The notes beneath the pieces are model-generated. The model was not told where the DNA came from. It was given only the letters and a program-made list of their open reading frames with translations, and did not search any database. DNA of 64,000 bases from SAR202 cluster bacterium (lineage in GTDB: Bacteria; Chloroflexota; Dehalococcoidia; Lucifugimonadales; UBA3495). Shown one piece after another: positions 15,809 through 24,412 of this stretch. The position numbers and the translations under genes are program-made. Each line of letters starts with the position of its first letter. Within the stretch, counting starts at the first letter, position 1. The DNA lies in the NCBI GenBank assembly GCA_013204585.1, contig JABMNL010000055.1:1-64000 (forward strand), given 5' to 3'.

Positions 15809-18800
15809 GTGAAATTGCCAATCCCCACATTTGTTTTTTTGATATTGGTCGTAACCCTCATAGCCTGTGGCGGGCAGGTCCCGGCGGACTCCACGGGGAC
15901 TCAGGCCCCCACAGTTACTTCAGAAGAGGTTATCCAAGCCCCCACGGGGACACCCGCAGCGGGCCTCACGCCGGTTACTACCCCGAATCCTAGCCCAACC
16001 TCGAGACCTCCGGCCAGCCAGCAGCCCAGTGCCCAGGTTTTCACCGATTCGCGGTCCGACTACCTTTGGTCCCAGGCAACGGAGCCACCGGATTTTTCGA
16101 AGGTATCTTTGACTTGGCTAGAGAATGGCTTTACCGAAGTACGGGGCATCGCCGGGGCGATTCCAGGCTCTTTCCCGGTGTACGTCGCCAGCCCCAACAC
16201 CGGTAATGCAACTCTGACACAAGCGGCGTCCGACGGCAGCTTCAGCGCCCAGGTTGTCGCCCTACCAGGCTCGTGGGTCTTGGTGAAATACGATCCCACT
16301 TACGGAAAATTGCTGCCGGCAGATATCTTAGAGGACCCCCGTCCGGCACGAGTCAATGCCGCTCCAGGGGGCCTGGCTCAAGTGCCTACCGAAGTTTCGT
16401 CCGTTGACGGAGTTCCCTTCACGATTAGCGGCACGGCTTTGCCAGACCATATCGATTTCACCCTTGACGGTTCCATGGTTGGTGACCTTAGCCCGGGCGG
16501 GTCGGTTGTCGTCAGCGGCACCGCCACCGTTTACGTAACGCCCGACGCCGTGGTTGATATGACGGGCCGCCGCCTTAATCTGAATGTGTTTCTTGTCCCT
16601 ATCTTTGACGCCGGGGGAAGGGCGCGGATGGTGGCCGATCAGTTCTTCTCTAATATTCTGACGCCCACCGGGTTGCCGGTGGAACACTGGATGGGCCCAA
16701 CCTTTGGCGGTGATTCGACTGAATCCGGCGGCCTGACGCCCGCTGGCACAGCCAACAAACTTTCCGCAACCTTCAGCCTTAGCGTGCCCATCCCCAGTGA
16801 CGCGCCAGCTGGCGTCTACAGCCTGTGGCTTGATACTTTAGACTCTGACTCCTTGATTGGTTCTTTGGGCGGGGCCCGACCGGAAGTGAACCCCTTCCTT
16901 ACTAATCATGCTCTGGCTTTCCCGCCATTCGTGCTGGGCACCCCGGCCGCCAGTCACCTGGTCTGGACCCTGCTCACCGACGTGATTAGCGCCGATGGTA
17001 GCCGTGGCGTTGTGGCGGCAGAGGACGCGGCGGATTTCCAAATATCTAATCGTATCGCGACCCAGTCCCACCAGTTTGTTATTCCGCGAAAATCAAAAAG
17101 CACGGGCCAGGCCATCACCTACCGTCTCGAACCCTACTTGCCAATGGTCGCCCACGGGGACCGGTACATCCCCAATGTGCCCAATCCGGCATTTAAATTT
17201 CCCTCCGGCGCGCTGTCCTTGGAGATTACCCGTCCCGGTGGAGAGGTGGATATTGTCGGCCCTGCGCCCTTCAACTCCGCAGCCACTCGCACCCCGGCTA
17301 GCAGCGGTGGCGTGCCGCTGGACAACGGCGGGGGCCATCTGGCGGAGGTCTTCCAGCTTAGCACTGGGTCCGGTCTTTTCGATTACCAGTTCCCGGCCTA
17401 TGGTGAATACACCATCCGCATGACCGGATTCGTTGAGGATATTTACGGCAACTCCTACGATGGCGGCGGCGTCTATACCGTGTTCGTGGCGGAGCCACTG
17501 GACATCGAGCCAGCAGTGCTTCCTTTTACACCCATGGAAGTGGGCGACTTTTTCAACCCGGGCGTTACACTGCTGCCGGGAGTGCCGGCCGATGTAGAAG
17601 TAAAAGTCACTTTGCTGGTTGAGTCCGACCCCGGCCAACGGGTAGATTACCTCGTCACCGGCAAAGCTAACCGGTTTGGCGCTTTTACGCCGCCCTTGGG
17701 TTCTCCCCGAATCGAGATGACCGGCGAGGGAGAATTTCTGGTCGAAACGTCGGCCAGATATACGGACCCAGCGGGAGTCTTATGGATGGCCGCTACCCGT
17801 TGGGGCCAGGTGGTGGCTTCTTCGGACACGACCCTGCTGGCCCACGGCAGGCGAGGCCGTGACGACACGCCCAGTAGCGAAGTCAAACTATGGTTCAACG
17901 ATCCTGCAGACCTTGAGTCGGGCGCTCATGTAAACCTGCCCTATGCAACCGGCGACATCCTCTGGCAGACCGAAGACGACTCCGCCCGGGTGATTATCAC
18001 TGTGCAGGACACCGAAGGACGGGTGGAAGAGGCCATCAAGGCTTGGGACGGCCTGGGCAAGTACCACACCCAGGGAGACCATGCCGAACCGATTCCGAGC
18101 CTGGACGACCGGGCCCGCTTGAACGAACTGCCCCTGGGTTTTGCGACCGCCAAGGGCTTCAACGCGGCTTTAACTCCAGAAGACATCGTGAGCTACGGCT
18201 ATTGGTACGGGGGAGTGGAGCGGCCCGGCGAACGGGTCAGGGAGATTGTTAGCGACGACGACATAGGCACAGCCTACTGGCGGTTTGGCGAGCTGTACGG
18301 CCTCCAACCAGGTATGGGAGTGGCCGGGGACTTGCCCAATGACTTCAAGTTCCAGTTCGGTGGAGCGGTCTTCCGTGACACTACACGGGCCCTCAACCGC
18401 TACGGAATATACGGTTCGTTGTGGGTACATCTTCCAGAGAACGACTCAATTGGCAGCCGGGTGTTTCCGCCTTTCCAGGGGGCCAATGGCGGTTCCGACG
18501 GAGGGCCAATCATGACGCTGGATGGGAAAGAAATCGATGCCTTCGTGGTGCCATTGGCTGTTAGGCCAGGGACTATTCTTGAGACGGGCGACACCTTTTC
18601 CTTCTCCGCGCACATGGCACCAACCCTTCCCGCCGGGGTTGGTGTCTCCATCACCGGGCCGAGTGGCTTCGTAAAAACCATTGATGGCCGGGCCAACGCC
18701 ATCGGCTACTATTACGACCCAAGCCAGGACTTCCAGGTTACCGTGCCAGGCGTCTACCACGTCGCGGTGACCGCTACCTTCGACTCTCCCACTTCGGCTG

Positions 18801-19255
18801 GGCCCATGAGCCGACCCTATCCCACTGGCACGGTTTTGGGAGCCGTGGACGGGGGATTCGACTTGTATGTGGTCGTGCCGGATAGTGCAGGCATACAAAC
18901 ACCCCATCCTGGATTCAGCGTGGTCAAAGGCGTCACCGCCGTGCCGCTGATTGTGGAGACCTCTGGCTTGGACTCCGCGGCGACGGTGCATTACACCATT
19001 GGCATGCCGGGTTTCCTGTTGGAGGCGGGAACATCGGCGCTGACCGACGGCTGGACCACCATTACCTACGACCCCCTCCGGTTGAGCCAGACCTTCCCCA
19101 ACATCGACACCAAATCCAGCAAGACCTTCTATTTCCCATCAGGGTTGGTTGATACGGTGTGGGTGAACGCGCTGCTCGAAAGCGAAGACGGCGGCTTCCA
19201 AGCCCGCCAGTTCACCCTCCAGGGACCGGATCTTTATGCTCTTGACGGCCAATGA
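15809..19255 (+). CDS. Giant secreted lipoprotein, beta-rich, unknown function
   Basis: 1148 residues. A GTG start begins a short signal peptide with lipobox VTLIAC, then a Thr/Pro-rich linker to about 65 and a very long exported part. The sequence is rich in Gly/Pro/Asp turns and alternating hydrophobic strands, as in Ig-like or beta-sandwich repeats; phrases such as GEYTIRMTGFVEDIYGN and PGVYHVAVTATFDSP have the look of Ig-like/PKD strands. No catalytic motif is recognised. It ends in TGA at 19253 and is followed two codons later, in the same frame, by the start of the beta-propeller/cytochrome gene, so the two are an operon of exported proteins and may act together at the surface. Confidence 0.75.
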   Translation: MKLPIPTFVFLILVVTLIACGGQVPADSTGTQAPTVTSEEVIQAPTGTPAAGLTPVTTPNPSPTSRPPASQQPSAQVFTDSRSDYLWSQATEPPDFSKVSLTWLENGFTEVRGIAGAIPGSFPVYVASPNTGNATLTQAASDGSFSAQVVALPGSWVLVKYDPTYGKLLPADILEDPRPARVNAAPGGLAQVPTEVSSVDGVPFTISGTALPDHIDFTLDGSMVGDLSPGGSVVVSGTATVYVTPDAVVDMTGRRLNLNVFLVPIFDAGGRARMVADQFFSNILTPTGLPVEHWMGPTFGGDSTESGGLTPAGTANKLSATFSLSVPIPSDAPAGVYSLWLDTLDSDSLIGSLGGARPEVNPFLTNHALAFPPFVLGTPAASHLVWTLLTDVISADGSRGVVAAEDAADFQISNRIATQSHQFVIPRKSKSTGQAITYRLEPYLPMVAHGDRYIPNVPNPAFKFPSGALSLEITRPGGEVDIVGPAPFNSAATRTPASSGGVPLDNGGGHLAEVFQLSTGSGLFDYQFPAYGEYTIRMTGFVEDIYGNSYDGGGVYTVFVAEPLDIEPAVLPFTPMEVGDFFNPGVTLLPGVPADVEVKVTLLVESDPGQRVDYLVTGKANRFGAFTPPLGSPRIEMTGEGEFLVETSARYTDPAGVLWMAATRWGQVVASSDTTLLAHGRRGRDDTPSSEVKLWFNDPADLESGAHVNLPYATGDILWQTEDDSARVIITVQDTEGRVEEAIKAWDGLGKYHTQGDHAEPIPSLDDRARLNELPLGFATAKGFNAALTPEDIVSYGYWYGGVERPGERVREIVSDDDIGTAYWRFGELYGLQPGMGVAGDLPNDFKFQFGGAVFRDTTRALNRYGIYGSLWVHLPENDSIGSRVFPPFQGANGGSDGGPIMTLDGKEIDAFVVPLAVRPGTILETGDTFSFSAHMAPTLPAGVGVSITGPSGFVKTIDGRANAIGYYYDPSQDFQVTVPGVYHVAVTATFDSPTSAGPMSRPYPTGTVLGAVDGGFDLYVVVPDSAGIQTPHPGFSVVKGVTAVPLIVETSGLDSAATVHYTIGMPGFLLEAGTSALTDGWTTITYDPLRLSQTFPNIDTKSSKTFYFPSGLVDTVWVNALLESEDGGFQARQFTLQGPDLYALDGQ

Positions 19256-19258
19256 TTC

Positions 19259-21187
19259 ATGCCCAGAGCCTTGAGCAAGCTTCTCATGGTGGCGGCTTTA
19301 GTCTTCGCCGCCTGTACAGGTGAAGCAACCAGTACACTGGCCCCGCCAGCAACGCCGACAGCCACAGTCACTCCTACTGCCACATCGTCGGCTGTTGCGG
19401 CTCCGACAGCCACTTCTCTGCCAGTTCCGAGGGCTACCCTGGCTTCGCCAGCCCAACAGGTTCGCACCTTTCAAGAATTCGCGGGTGCGGTCTCGTCTTC
19501 AGCTGTTTCTGTCTCACCCGACGGTCTGATTGTTGCGGCGGTAAATCCGGACAGCGACTCAGTTACGCTGGTGGATGCCCTTACCCTAGATGTGATTGAT
19601 GAATTTCTGGTGGGGGACGACCCCAGGACGCTGTCATTCACCCCAGACTCCAAGAGTCTGCTGGTAGCCAACCGGGGTTCGGGTACCATCTCGGTTCTGG
19701 AGGCCCGTGTTTCCGGCAAGGTTACCAACCTGGCGGTTGGCTTCATGCCCTACGGAGTGGTTGCCGACGGTCAACGGGCTTATGTGGCCGAATTCGCCTT
19801 GGGCAACGTCGCTATTTTTGAGTTGGCGGACGGGTCGCGGGTTAAGCGGCTTCCCGTGGGTCCATTCCCCGCTGGATTAGCTCTCTTCAAGGGCGGTGAA
19901 AGCGCCGTACGTGAAGCTGGTATGCTGCTGGTAAGCCACTTCTTCAGTGGAGAGGTCACGGTTATCGACCTGAATACCCTTGATATTGTGACAGTGGCGT
20001 CCACTGGGGTGGGGACCAACCTGTCTCAGTCGATCTCCGTTGCGCCCGGTGGGGCGATGGCATACCTTCCCCAGACTCGCTCCAACGCCACCAACATAGC
20101 GCTGAACTTCGACACTACGGTCTTTCCGATGGTGAATGTCCTCGACCTGGCCGATTACTCGTTGCTTCCGCGCCAACGCATCACCATCGATACCGCCGAC
20201 CAGCCAGCCAGCATTCCCTTCTCCGCTGTGATATCTCCGGACGGCGGGCGGATCTACGTAGTCCATGCCGGAAGCAATAATTTATCGGTGATTGACCTGG
20301 CGTCCAACCGGGGTCTGGCGAACATAAGTGTCGGCGCTAATCCTAGGGGAATCGCGCTGGCTCCCGATGGGTCAAGGTTGTTCGTTAATAACACCCTGGA
20401 CGGAACGTTGACCGTTGTCGACACCGCAACCTTGGCAGTTACGGATACAGTCCCGATTACCATGATTTCGTTGGACCCGGATATCCTTCAAGGGAAAAAA
20501 TTATTTAACTCGGCGGCAGCCTCAGCCCTAACCACAGACCAGTGGATTTCCTGCGCAGTGTGCCATTTCGACGGAGGAATGGATGGCCGTACCTGGCAGG
20601 GATTCCCCGACGGGCCACGCAATACGCCGGCGTTGTTCGGAGTGGGAGAGTCGTTACCCATCCATTGGTCAGGAGACTTGGACGAATTGCAAGATGTTGA
20701 GTTGACCATTCGGGATATTCAGTTCGGTACCGGCCTGGTGACCGGCCCAGCCCATGACTCCTTGGGTGCGCCGCACGCGGGCATTTCGGTTGACCTAGAT
20801 GCTCTGGCCGCCTATATGAACTCGTTGGCGGTCACGTCTTCTCCTTATATCATTAACGCTGCCCAGGTTAAGGCCGGTCGGGAGACCTTTAACTCGCTGG
20901 GCTGCCAGTCATGTCATATGCCACCGAACTTCACCGACAGCGAGTTACACAACGTAGGCACAGGAGACCCGGCCAAAGAGAAGAACTCCCACGGGCGGGG
21001 TGCCAACTTCGACACGCCATCGCTGCTAGGTGTGTGGCAGACAGCCCCCTATTTCCATGACGGCAGTGCCGCGACATTGGAAGAGGTTTTCCAAACGGGA
21101 CCAGTACACAACATCTCTGGCGGCATCACCGAGGAAGAGTTGCGCGCGCTCATCGAGTATGTCCGGGCGCTACCGGTCGTTGAGTAA
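19259..21187 (+). CDS. Beta-propeller / di-haem cytochrome c lipoprotein
   Basis: 642 residues: signal peptide with lipobox FAACT, Thr/Pro linker to about 65, then a YVTN-type seven-bladed propeller (SPDGLIVAAVNPDSDSVTLVD, FTPDSKSLLVANRGSGTISVL, ISPDGGRIYVVHAGSNNLSVID, LAPDGSRLFVNNTLDGTL), then two c-type haem sites, CAVCH at 432-436 and CQSCH at 549-553, in a MauG/cytochrome-c-peroxidase-like C-terminal module (APYFHDGSAATLEEVF). Probably an exported electron-transfer enzyme or peroxidase. The in-frame TGA just upstream is a true stop, because this protein has its own signal peptide. Confidence 0.87.
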   Translation: MPRALSKLLMVAALVFAACTGEATSTLAPPATPTATVTPTATSSAVAAPTATSLPVPRATLASPAQQVRTFQEFAGAVSSSAVSVSPDGLIVAAVNPDSDSVTLVDALTLDVIDEFLVGDDPRTLSFTPDSKSLLVANRGSGTISVLEARVSGKVTNLAVGFMPYGVVADGQRAYVAEFALGNVAIFELADGSRVKRLPVGPFPAGLALFKGGESAVREAGMLLVSHFFSGEVTVIDLNTLDIVTVASTGVGTNLSQSISVAPGGAMAYLPQTRSNATNIALNFDTTVFPMVNVLDLADYSLLPRQRITIDTADQPASIPFSAVISPDGGRIYVVHAGSNNLSVIDLASNRGLANISVGANPRGIALAPDGSRLFVNNTLDGTLTVVDTATLAVTDTVPITMISLDPDILQGKKLFNSAAASALTTDQWISCAVCHFDGGMDGRTWQGFPDGPRNTPALFGVGESLPIHWSGDLDELQDVELTIRDIQFGTGLVTGPAHDSLGAPHAGISVDLDALAAYMNSLAVTSSPYIINAAQVKAGRETFNSLGCQSCHMPPNFTDSELHNVGTGDPAKEKNSHGRGANFDTPSLLGVWQTAPYFHDGSAATLEEVFQTGPVHNISGGITEEELRALIEYVRALPVVE

Positions 21188-21223
21188 ACATTTTTGTGTG
21201 TGTCCCATGCCTCAAGTTCTCAG

Positions 21224-22447
21224 TTAACTTTGGTGTGCATTCTTGGGCAGCAAAACCCCGGATAAAAATAGTGTCCAAGAAGCGGCGGCGCAAATGGCGA
21301 ACCCTGGGATGAACGACCCCGTCATGTCGCGCAGACCGCCCACCAAGATTGGGGCCAGGAACATGGAAAATCCGGTAAAGGTTAGTAAAGAGCCCCAGAC
21401 CACTGCCACCCGGTTCGGCGTCATGCCAGCCATCTGCATGGGTAAGGTGAGCAAACTGGGCATGTAAAGCCATGACCCGATGCCCAGGATGACGATGGCT
21501 GGGTAGATACCACCGAGACTTGGCAGCAAGAAGGTTCCCAGCCCGCCCAGCCCCGCGAACAGACCAGATGTGGCCAACAGGGCTTTTGGCGATGCCACGC
21601 GCAACGCCAACGCACCTCCGATTAAAACGGCGAACATACCGACCAGGGGCAGCATTCCGGTGAGGAACCCGGCCTGAGACGGGCTGATACCCCGTTCTTC
21701 ACTAAAGAAGGTGGGCAGCCAGCCTGTGAACGCCGTGTATTGGACCAAAACCCCGGCATCTGCAACCAGTAGGAGCACCACTGAACGATTGCGAAGTACG
21801 GTTCCTACTTCCTTGAGAGATATTCCAGCCCCTCGGACTTGGCTGCGAGTGGAGGTTCTGGCAAACGCCAGCCAGGCAACTAGACCAACGATTCCGGGTA
21901 GGGCAAACACCGACAATGTCTTTTGCCAGGCAATCATATCTGCCAACGGCGTAGCGCTGGCGATGGAAATGGCAATACCCAGGCTCATTGCGGCGGTGGT
22001 TAGGGCGTTCATCGCCAGCGCTTCTTTAGGTCGGAACCACTCCATCAACAGCGGACCAGTGGCAGTAAGCATGACGGCGAACCCCAGGCCAATTACAGAC
22101 CTGAGCAGCAGCAGTGTGATGAAATTTGGAGCAAATCCGGATAATGACATTAGCGCGATGGAGAGCCAGCCAATTGTGAACGCGCGCCACAGACCGATGC
22201 GTGCAGTCAATATTCCGCTGGGCAGTCCTAATGCCGCAGCCACCAACAGCGGCAGCGAAACCAGTAATCCGGCGGTTGCCCGGTTGATGTTGTAGTCATC
22301 AATGGCCAGCGGGAGAAGGGGTGATACGGGAAAAATGTTTAGCCCCACGCTCAAATGGGCGGTGAGGAGCAAGGCCGCCATCACGAACCGGTATCTGCTG
22401 AAGGGCTGTCCGGTCGGTTTGGATATGTTGTCGGGTTGGCGGGCCAT
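21224..22447 (-). CDS. MFS transporter, CynX/NimT-like
   Basis: 407 residues, about twelve transmembrane helices. The first loop carries LPSGILTARIGLWRAFTIGW, an MFS motif A variant, and helix 1 reads SVGLNIFPVSPLLPLAIDDYNI, as in the cyanate/nitrate-nitroimidazole CynX/NimT group. Substrate unknown. Convergent with the propeller/cytochrome gene, which ends 36 bp away. The ATG at 22447 has no strong upstream site. Confidence 0.85.
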   Translation of the reverse strand: MARQPDNISKPTGQPFSRYRFVMAALLLTAHLSVGLNIFPVSPLLPLAIDDYNINRATAGLLVSLPLLVAAALGLPSGILTARIGLWRAFTIGWLSIALMSLSGFAPNFITLLLLRSVIGLGFAVMLTATGPLLMEWFRPKEALAMNALTTAAMSLGIAISIASATPLADMIAWQKTLSVFALPGIVGLVAWLAFARTSTRSQVRGAGISLKEVGTVLRNRSVVLLLVADAGVLVQYTAFTGWLPTFFSEERGISPSQAGFLTGMLPLVGMFAVLIGGALALRVASPKALLATSGLFAGLGGLGTFLLPSLGGIYPAIVILGIGSWLYMPSLLTLPMQMAGMTPNRVAVVWGSLLTFTGFSMFLAPILVGGLRDMTGSFIPGFAICAAASWTLFLSGVLLPKNAHQS

Positions 22448-22554
22448 ATAGAAAGTGTAACTTGGGATGCAGAATTACTGGGCGCAGTCCGCTGGTCGTT
22501 ATTCTTCGATTGCTGTTCGCTGGTCTGATGTCCGTTAATCGCCGTCCACCGCGG

Positions 22555-23268
22555 CTAGGGGAATAGACGGCGCTCTGCGGATGGGGATTCACTCGCCGGT
22601 GTCATTTTTAAGGGCAAGACACACTCGGGGCCTTGGTTCTTGACCGAATTGACGGTACTAGATACCTGATGGTAAGTCAGCAACTCGGTGGGGGCTGGTA
22701 TCAGTAGCGGTTCCAGAATTTTGGGGTCTTCGGTCAGTGGGTCCAGCCATAGGGCCTGGGTTTCATCGGACAAAATGACCGGCATTCGGTTGTGCACCGG
22801 CTGGATGAACGAGTTTGCTTCTGTCGTGAGGATGGTGCAAGACTGTATCACCAGGCCATCTGGGGTTTTCCAAGTTTCCCACAGCCCGGCAAAGGCTAAC
22901 GGGTCGCCGTTTCGATGGTAGATGTAGGTCGGTATCTTCCGTTTGCCGTCTTTTTGCCACTCGAAGAATCCGTTGGCTAATACTAAGCAGCGTCGCTTTT
23001 TGAAGGCGTTCCTAAAGGCCGGTTTGGTTGAAGCTGTCTCTGCAACTGCGTTAATCATGCGCGCGCCAATCTTGAGGTCGTTGGCCCAAGAAGGGACCAA
23101 ACCCCAGCGCATAATTTCTCCCCGCCTTTGCCCGTCATTGGTGACCGCTAAGACCTGTTGCGTGGGCGCGATGTTGTATCTGGGTACATGGTCCGTGTGC
23201 TCGCTTAAGAACCCGAACCGCCCCTGTAGGTCGTCCAAATTGGATGTGAGGGTAAATCTACCGCACAT
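22555..23268 (-). CDS. SRAP-domain protein (HMCES/YedK), abasic-site DNA-protein crosslink shield
   Basis: 237 residues. The N-terminus MCGRFTL supplies the catalytic Cys2 that crosslinks to abasic sites in single-stranded DNA after removal of Met1. RYNIAPTQ, MRWGLVPSW, NAVAETASTKPAFRNAFKKRRCLV, GFFEWQ and HNRMPVIL are all family signatures, including the active-site Glu and His. Length is normal for the family. Protects replication forks at abasic lesions in the cytoplasm. The start is fixed by the need for Cys2. Confidence 0.95.
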   Translation of the reverse strand: MCGRFTLTSNLDDLQGRFGFLSEHTDHVPRYNIAPTQQVLAVTNDGQRRGEIMRWGLVPSWANDLKIGARMINAVAETASTKPAFRNAFKKRRCLVLANGFFEWQKDGKRKIPTYIYHRNGDPLAFAGLWETWKTPDGLVIQSCTILTTEANSFIQPVHNRMPVILSDETQALWLDPLTEDPKILEPLLIPAPTELLTYHQVSSTVNSVKNQGPECVLPLKMTPASESPSAERRLFP

Positions 23269-23569
23269 TGTGTAATGTCACTCAGGCGTGAACAGCTTGT
23301 AAATAGATTGGAAGTCCCGAAAAAATCATAGTCGTGCAGCTTCGGGTAAGCAACTCTGACCAAATCGGACTATCTACGTGGCCCGTGCGGGCCAACATGT
23401 GGTCGTATTGGCGTCAATTTCCGAGCCCGATAGAACTTTGGTGGGGCACTCCGCGGTGACACAATCATGACGAGGCAAACCGCCTAATTTTGTGCCTGAC
23501 ATCCAGACGTGGATAATCGGTTCCGGGTAGGCTCCAAAATTCGGCCAACCGGATGGGGTACGGCAAGTA
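23269..23569. other. Intergenic region between divergent genes
   Basis: About 300 bp with promoters for the SRAP gene and the PstS-like gene. A small hairpin GGCCCG-TGC-GGGCC lies near 23380-23395. Nothing else recognised. Confidence 0.5.
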
Positions 23570-24412
23570 TTGAATAAGATACTCAAGCTACTCGCGATAA
23601 CAGCAGTAATTATGACTGCTGCGTTAGCTTGCGCGCCTCAAACTGCAGAAATTAGCTCTGCTCGGCCTGAACCCGAGAGCGCAGCAATCCGGGTCTCGGG
23701 AGCTGGAGGCACCACTGACGTTCTCATGGGGCTGGCAGATGAATACTCCAAGATTAATAGCAGCATTTCGTTCAAGTTTTTTGAAGGGTCTGGATCTTCG
23801 GGAGGAGTGAAAAGCGTTAACGCCAAGCTACTCGATTTTGGCGCCATGTCGCGCCCGCCGAAAGAGTCAGAGTTGGAAACGGGAATAGAGTACGTACCCT
23901 TTGCCGAAGAGAGAGTAGCGGTGGTCACCAGCCCAGATTTGCAGATTCCAAGTCTGAGTATTGAGCAAATTCGCGCAATATTTACCGGGGAAATCGGTAA
24001 CTGGTCGGCAATCGGCGGGCCTGACGAACAGATTAGGCTAATCATCAGAGAAGAAGACGATAGCAACACTAAGATTATTCGGGCTGGAATTATCGGTGAT
24101 GCGCCTTTCAGTGAGACTGCCCTTGTGATGACCAGAGAGGACGACGCTAAAAACGCTCTTAATAACGCAACCTATGCCATAGGATATCTGGGTTTTAGTG
24201 GAATCATTGTCAGTGCTTTGGATGTGCATACCGTTTCTTTGGACGGTTTGCATCCGGCAGACCCGGATATAGATTATCCGCTGGCGTCGCGCATGTTGGG
24301 CGTGGCCTTTCTCCCAGACAGGGGCAAGGAATTTCAGGGGTTCGTGGACTTTCTAACCGACACGTCAGCGAAAAAGTTATTGGCTACGTACGGTTTGCTG
24401 GCAATAAAGTGA
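23570..24412 (+). CDS. PstS-like phosphate-type substrate-binding lipoprotein
   Basis: 280 residues from a TTG start. A signal peptide ends in lipobox ALAC; then a PBP-like domain of the phosphate-binding type: RVSGAGGTTDVLMGLADEY, FKFFEGSGSSGGVKSV, LLDFGAMSRPPKESE, LSIEQIRAIFTGEIGNWSAIGG. The SGAGGTT loop and the GSGSSGG loop correspond to the anion-binding loops of PstS. No Pst permease is nearby; instead the stop codon overlaps the start of a membrane histidine kinase (GTGA). It may therefore act as an external sensor subunit, not a transporter part. Confidence 0.83.
   Translation: MNKILKLLAITAVIMTAALACAPQTAEISSARPEPESAAIRVSGAGGTTDVLMGLADEYSKINSSISFKFFEGSGSSGGVKSVNAKLLDFGAMSRPPKESELETGIEYVPFAEERVAVVTSPDLQIPSLSIEQIRAIFTGEIGNWSAIGGPDEQIRLIIREEDDSNTKIIRAGIIGDAPFSETALVMTREDDAKNALNNATYAIGYLGFSGIIVSALDVHTVSLDGLHPADPDIDYPLASRMLGVAFLPDRGKEFQGFVDFLTDTSAKKLLATYGLLAIK

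Noticed and set aside
15652-15894. Minus-strand open frame overlapping the lipoprotein start
   Set aside because: No family resemblance, overlaps the signal-peptide codons of a strong gene, weak start.
15809-21187. In-frame TGA (19253-19255) between the giant lipoprotein and the propeller/cytochrome gene as a third selenocysteine site
   Set aside because: The codon is not at a conserved Cys position and the next frame starts two codons later with its own signal peptide and lipobox. It is an ordinary stop between two genes.
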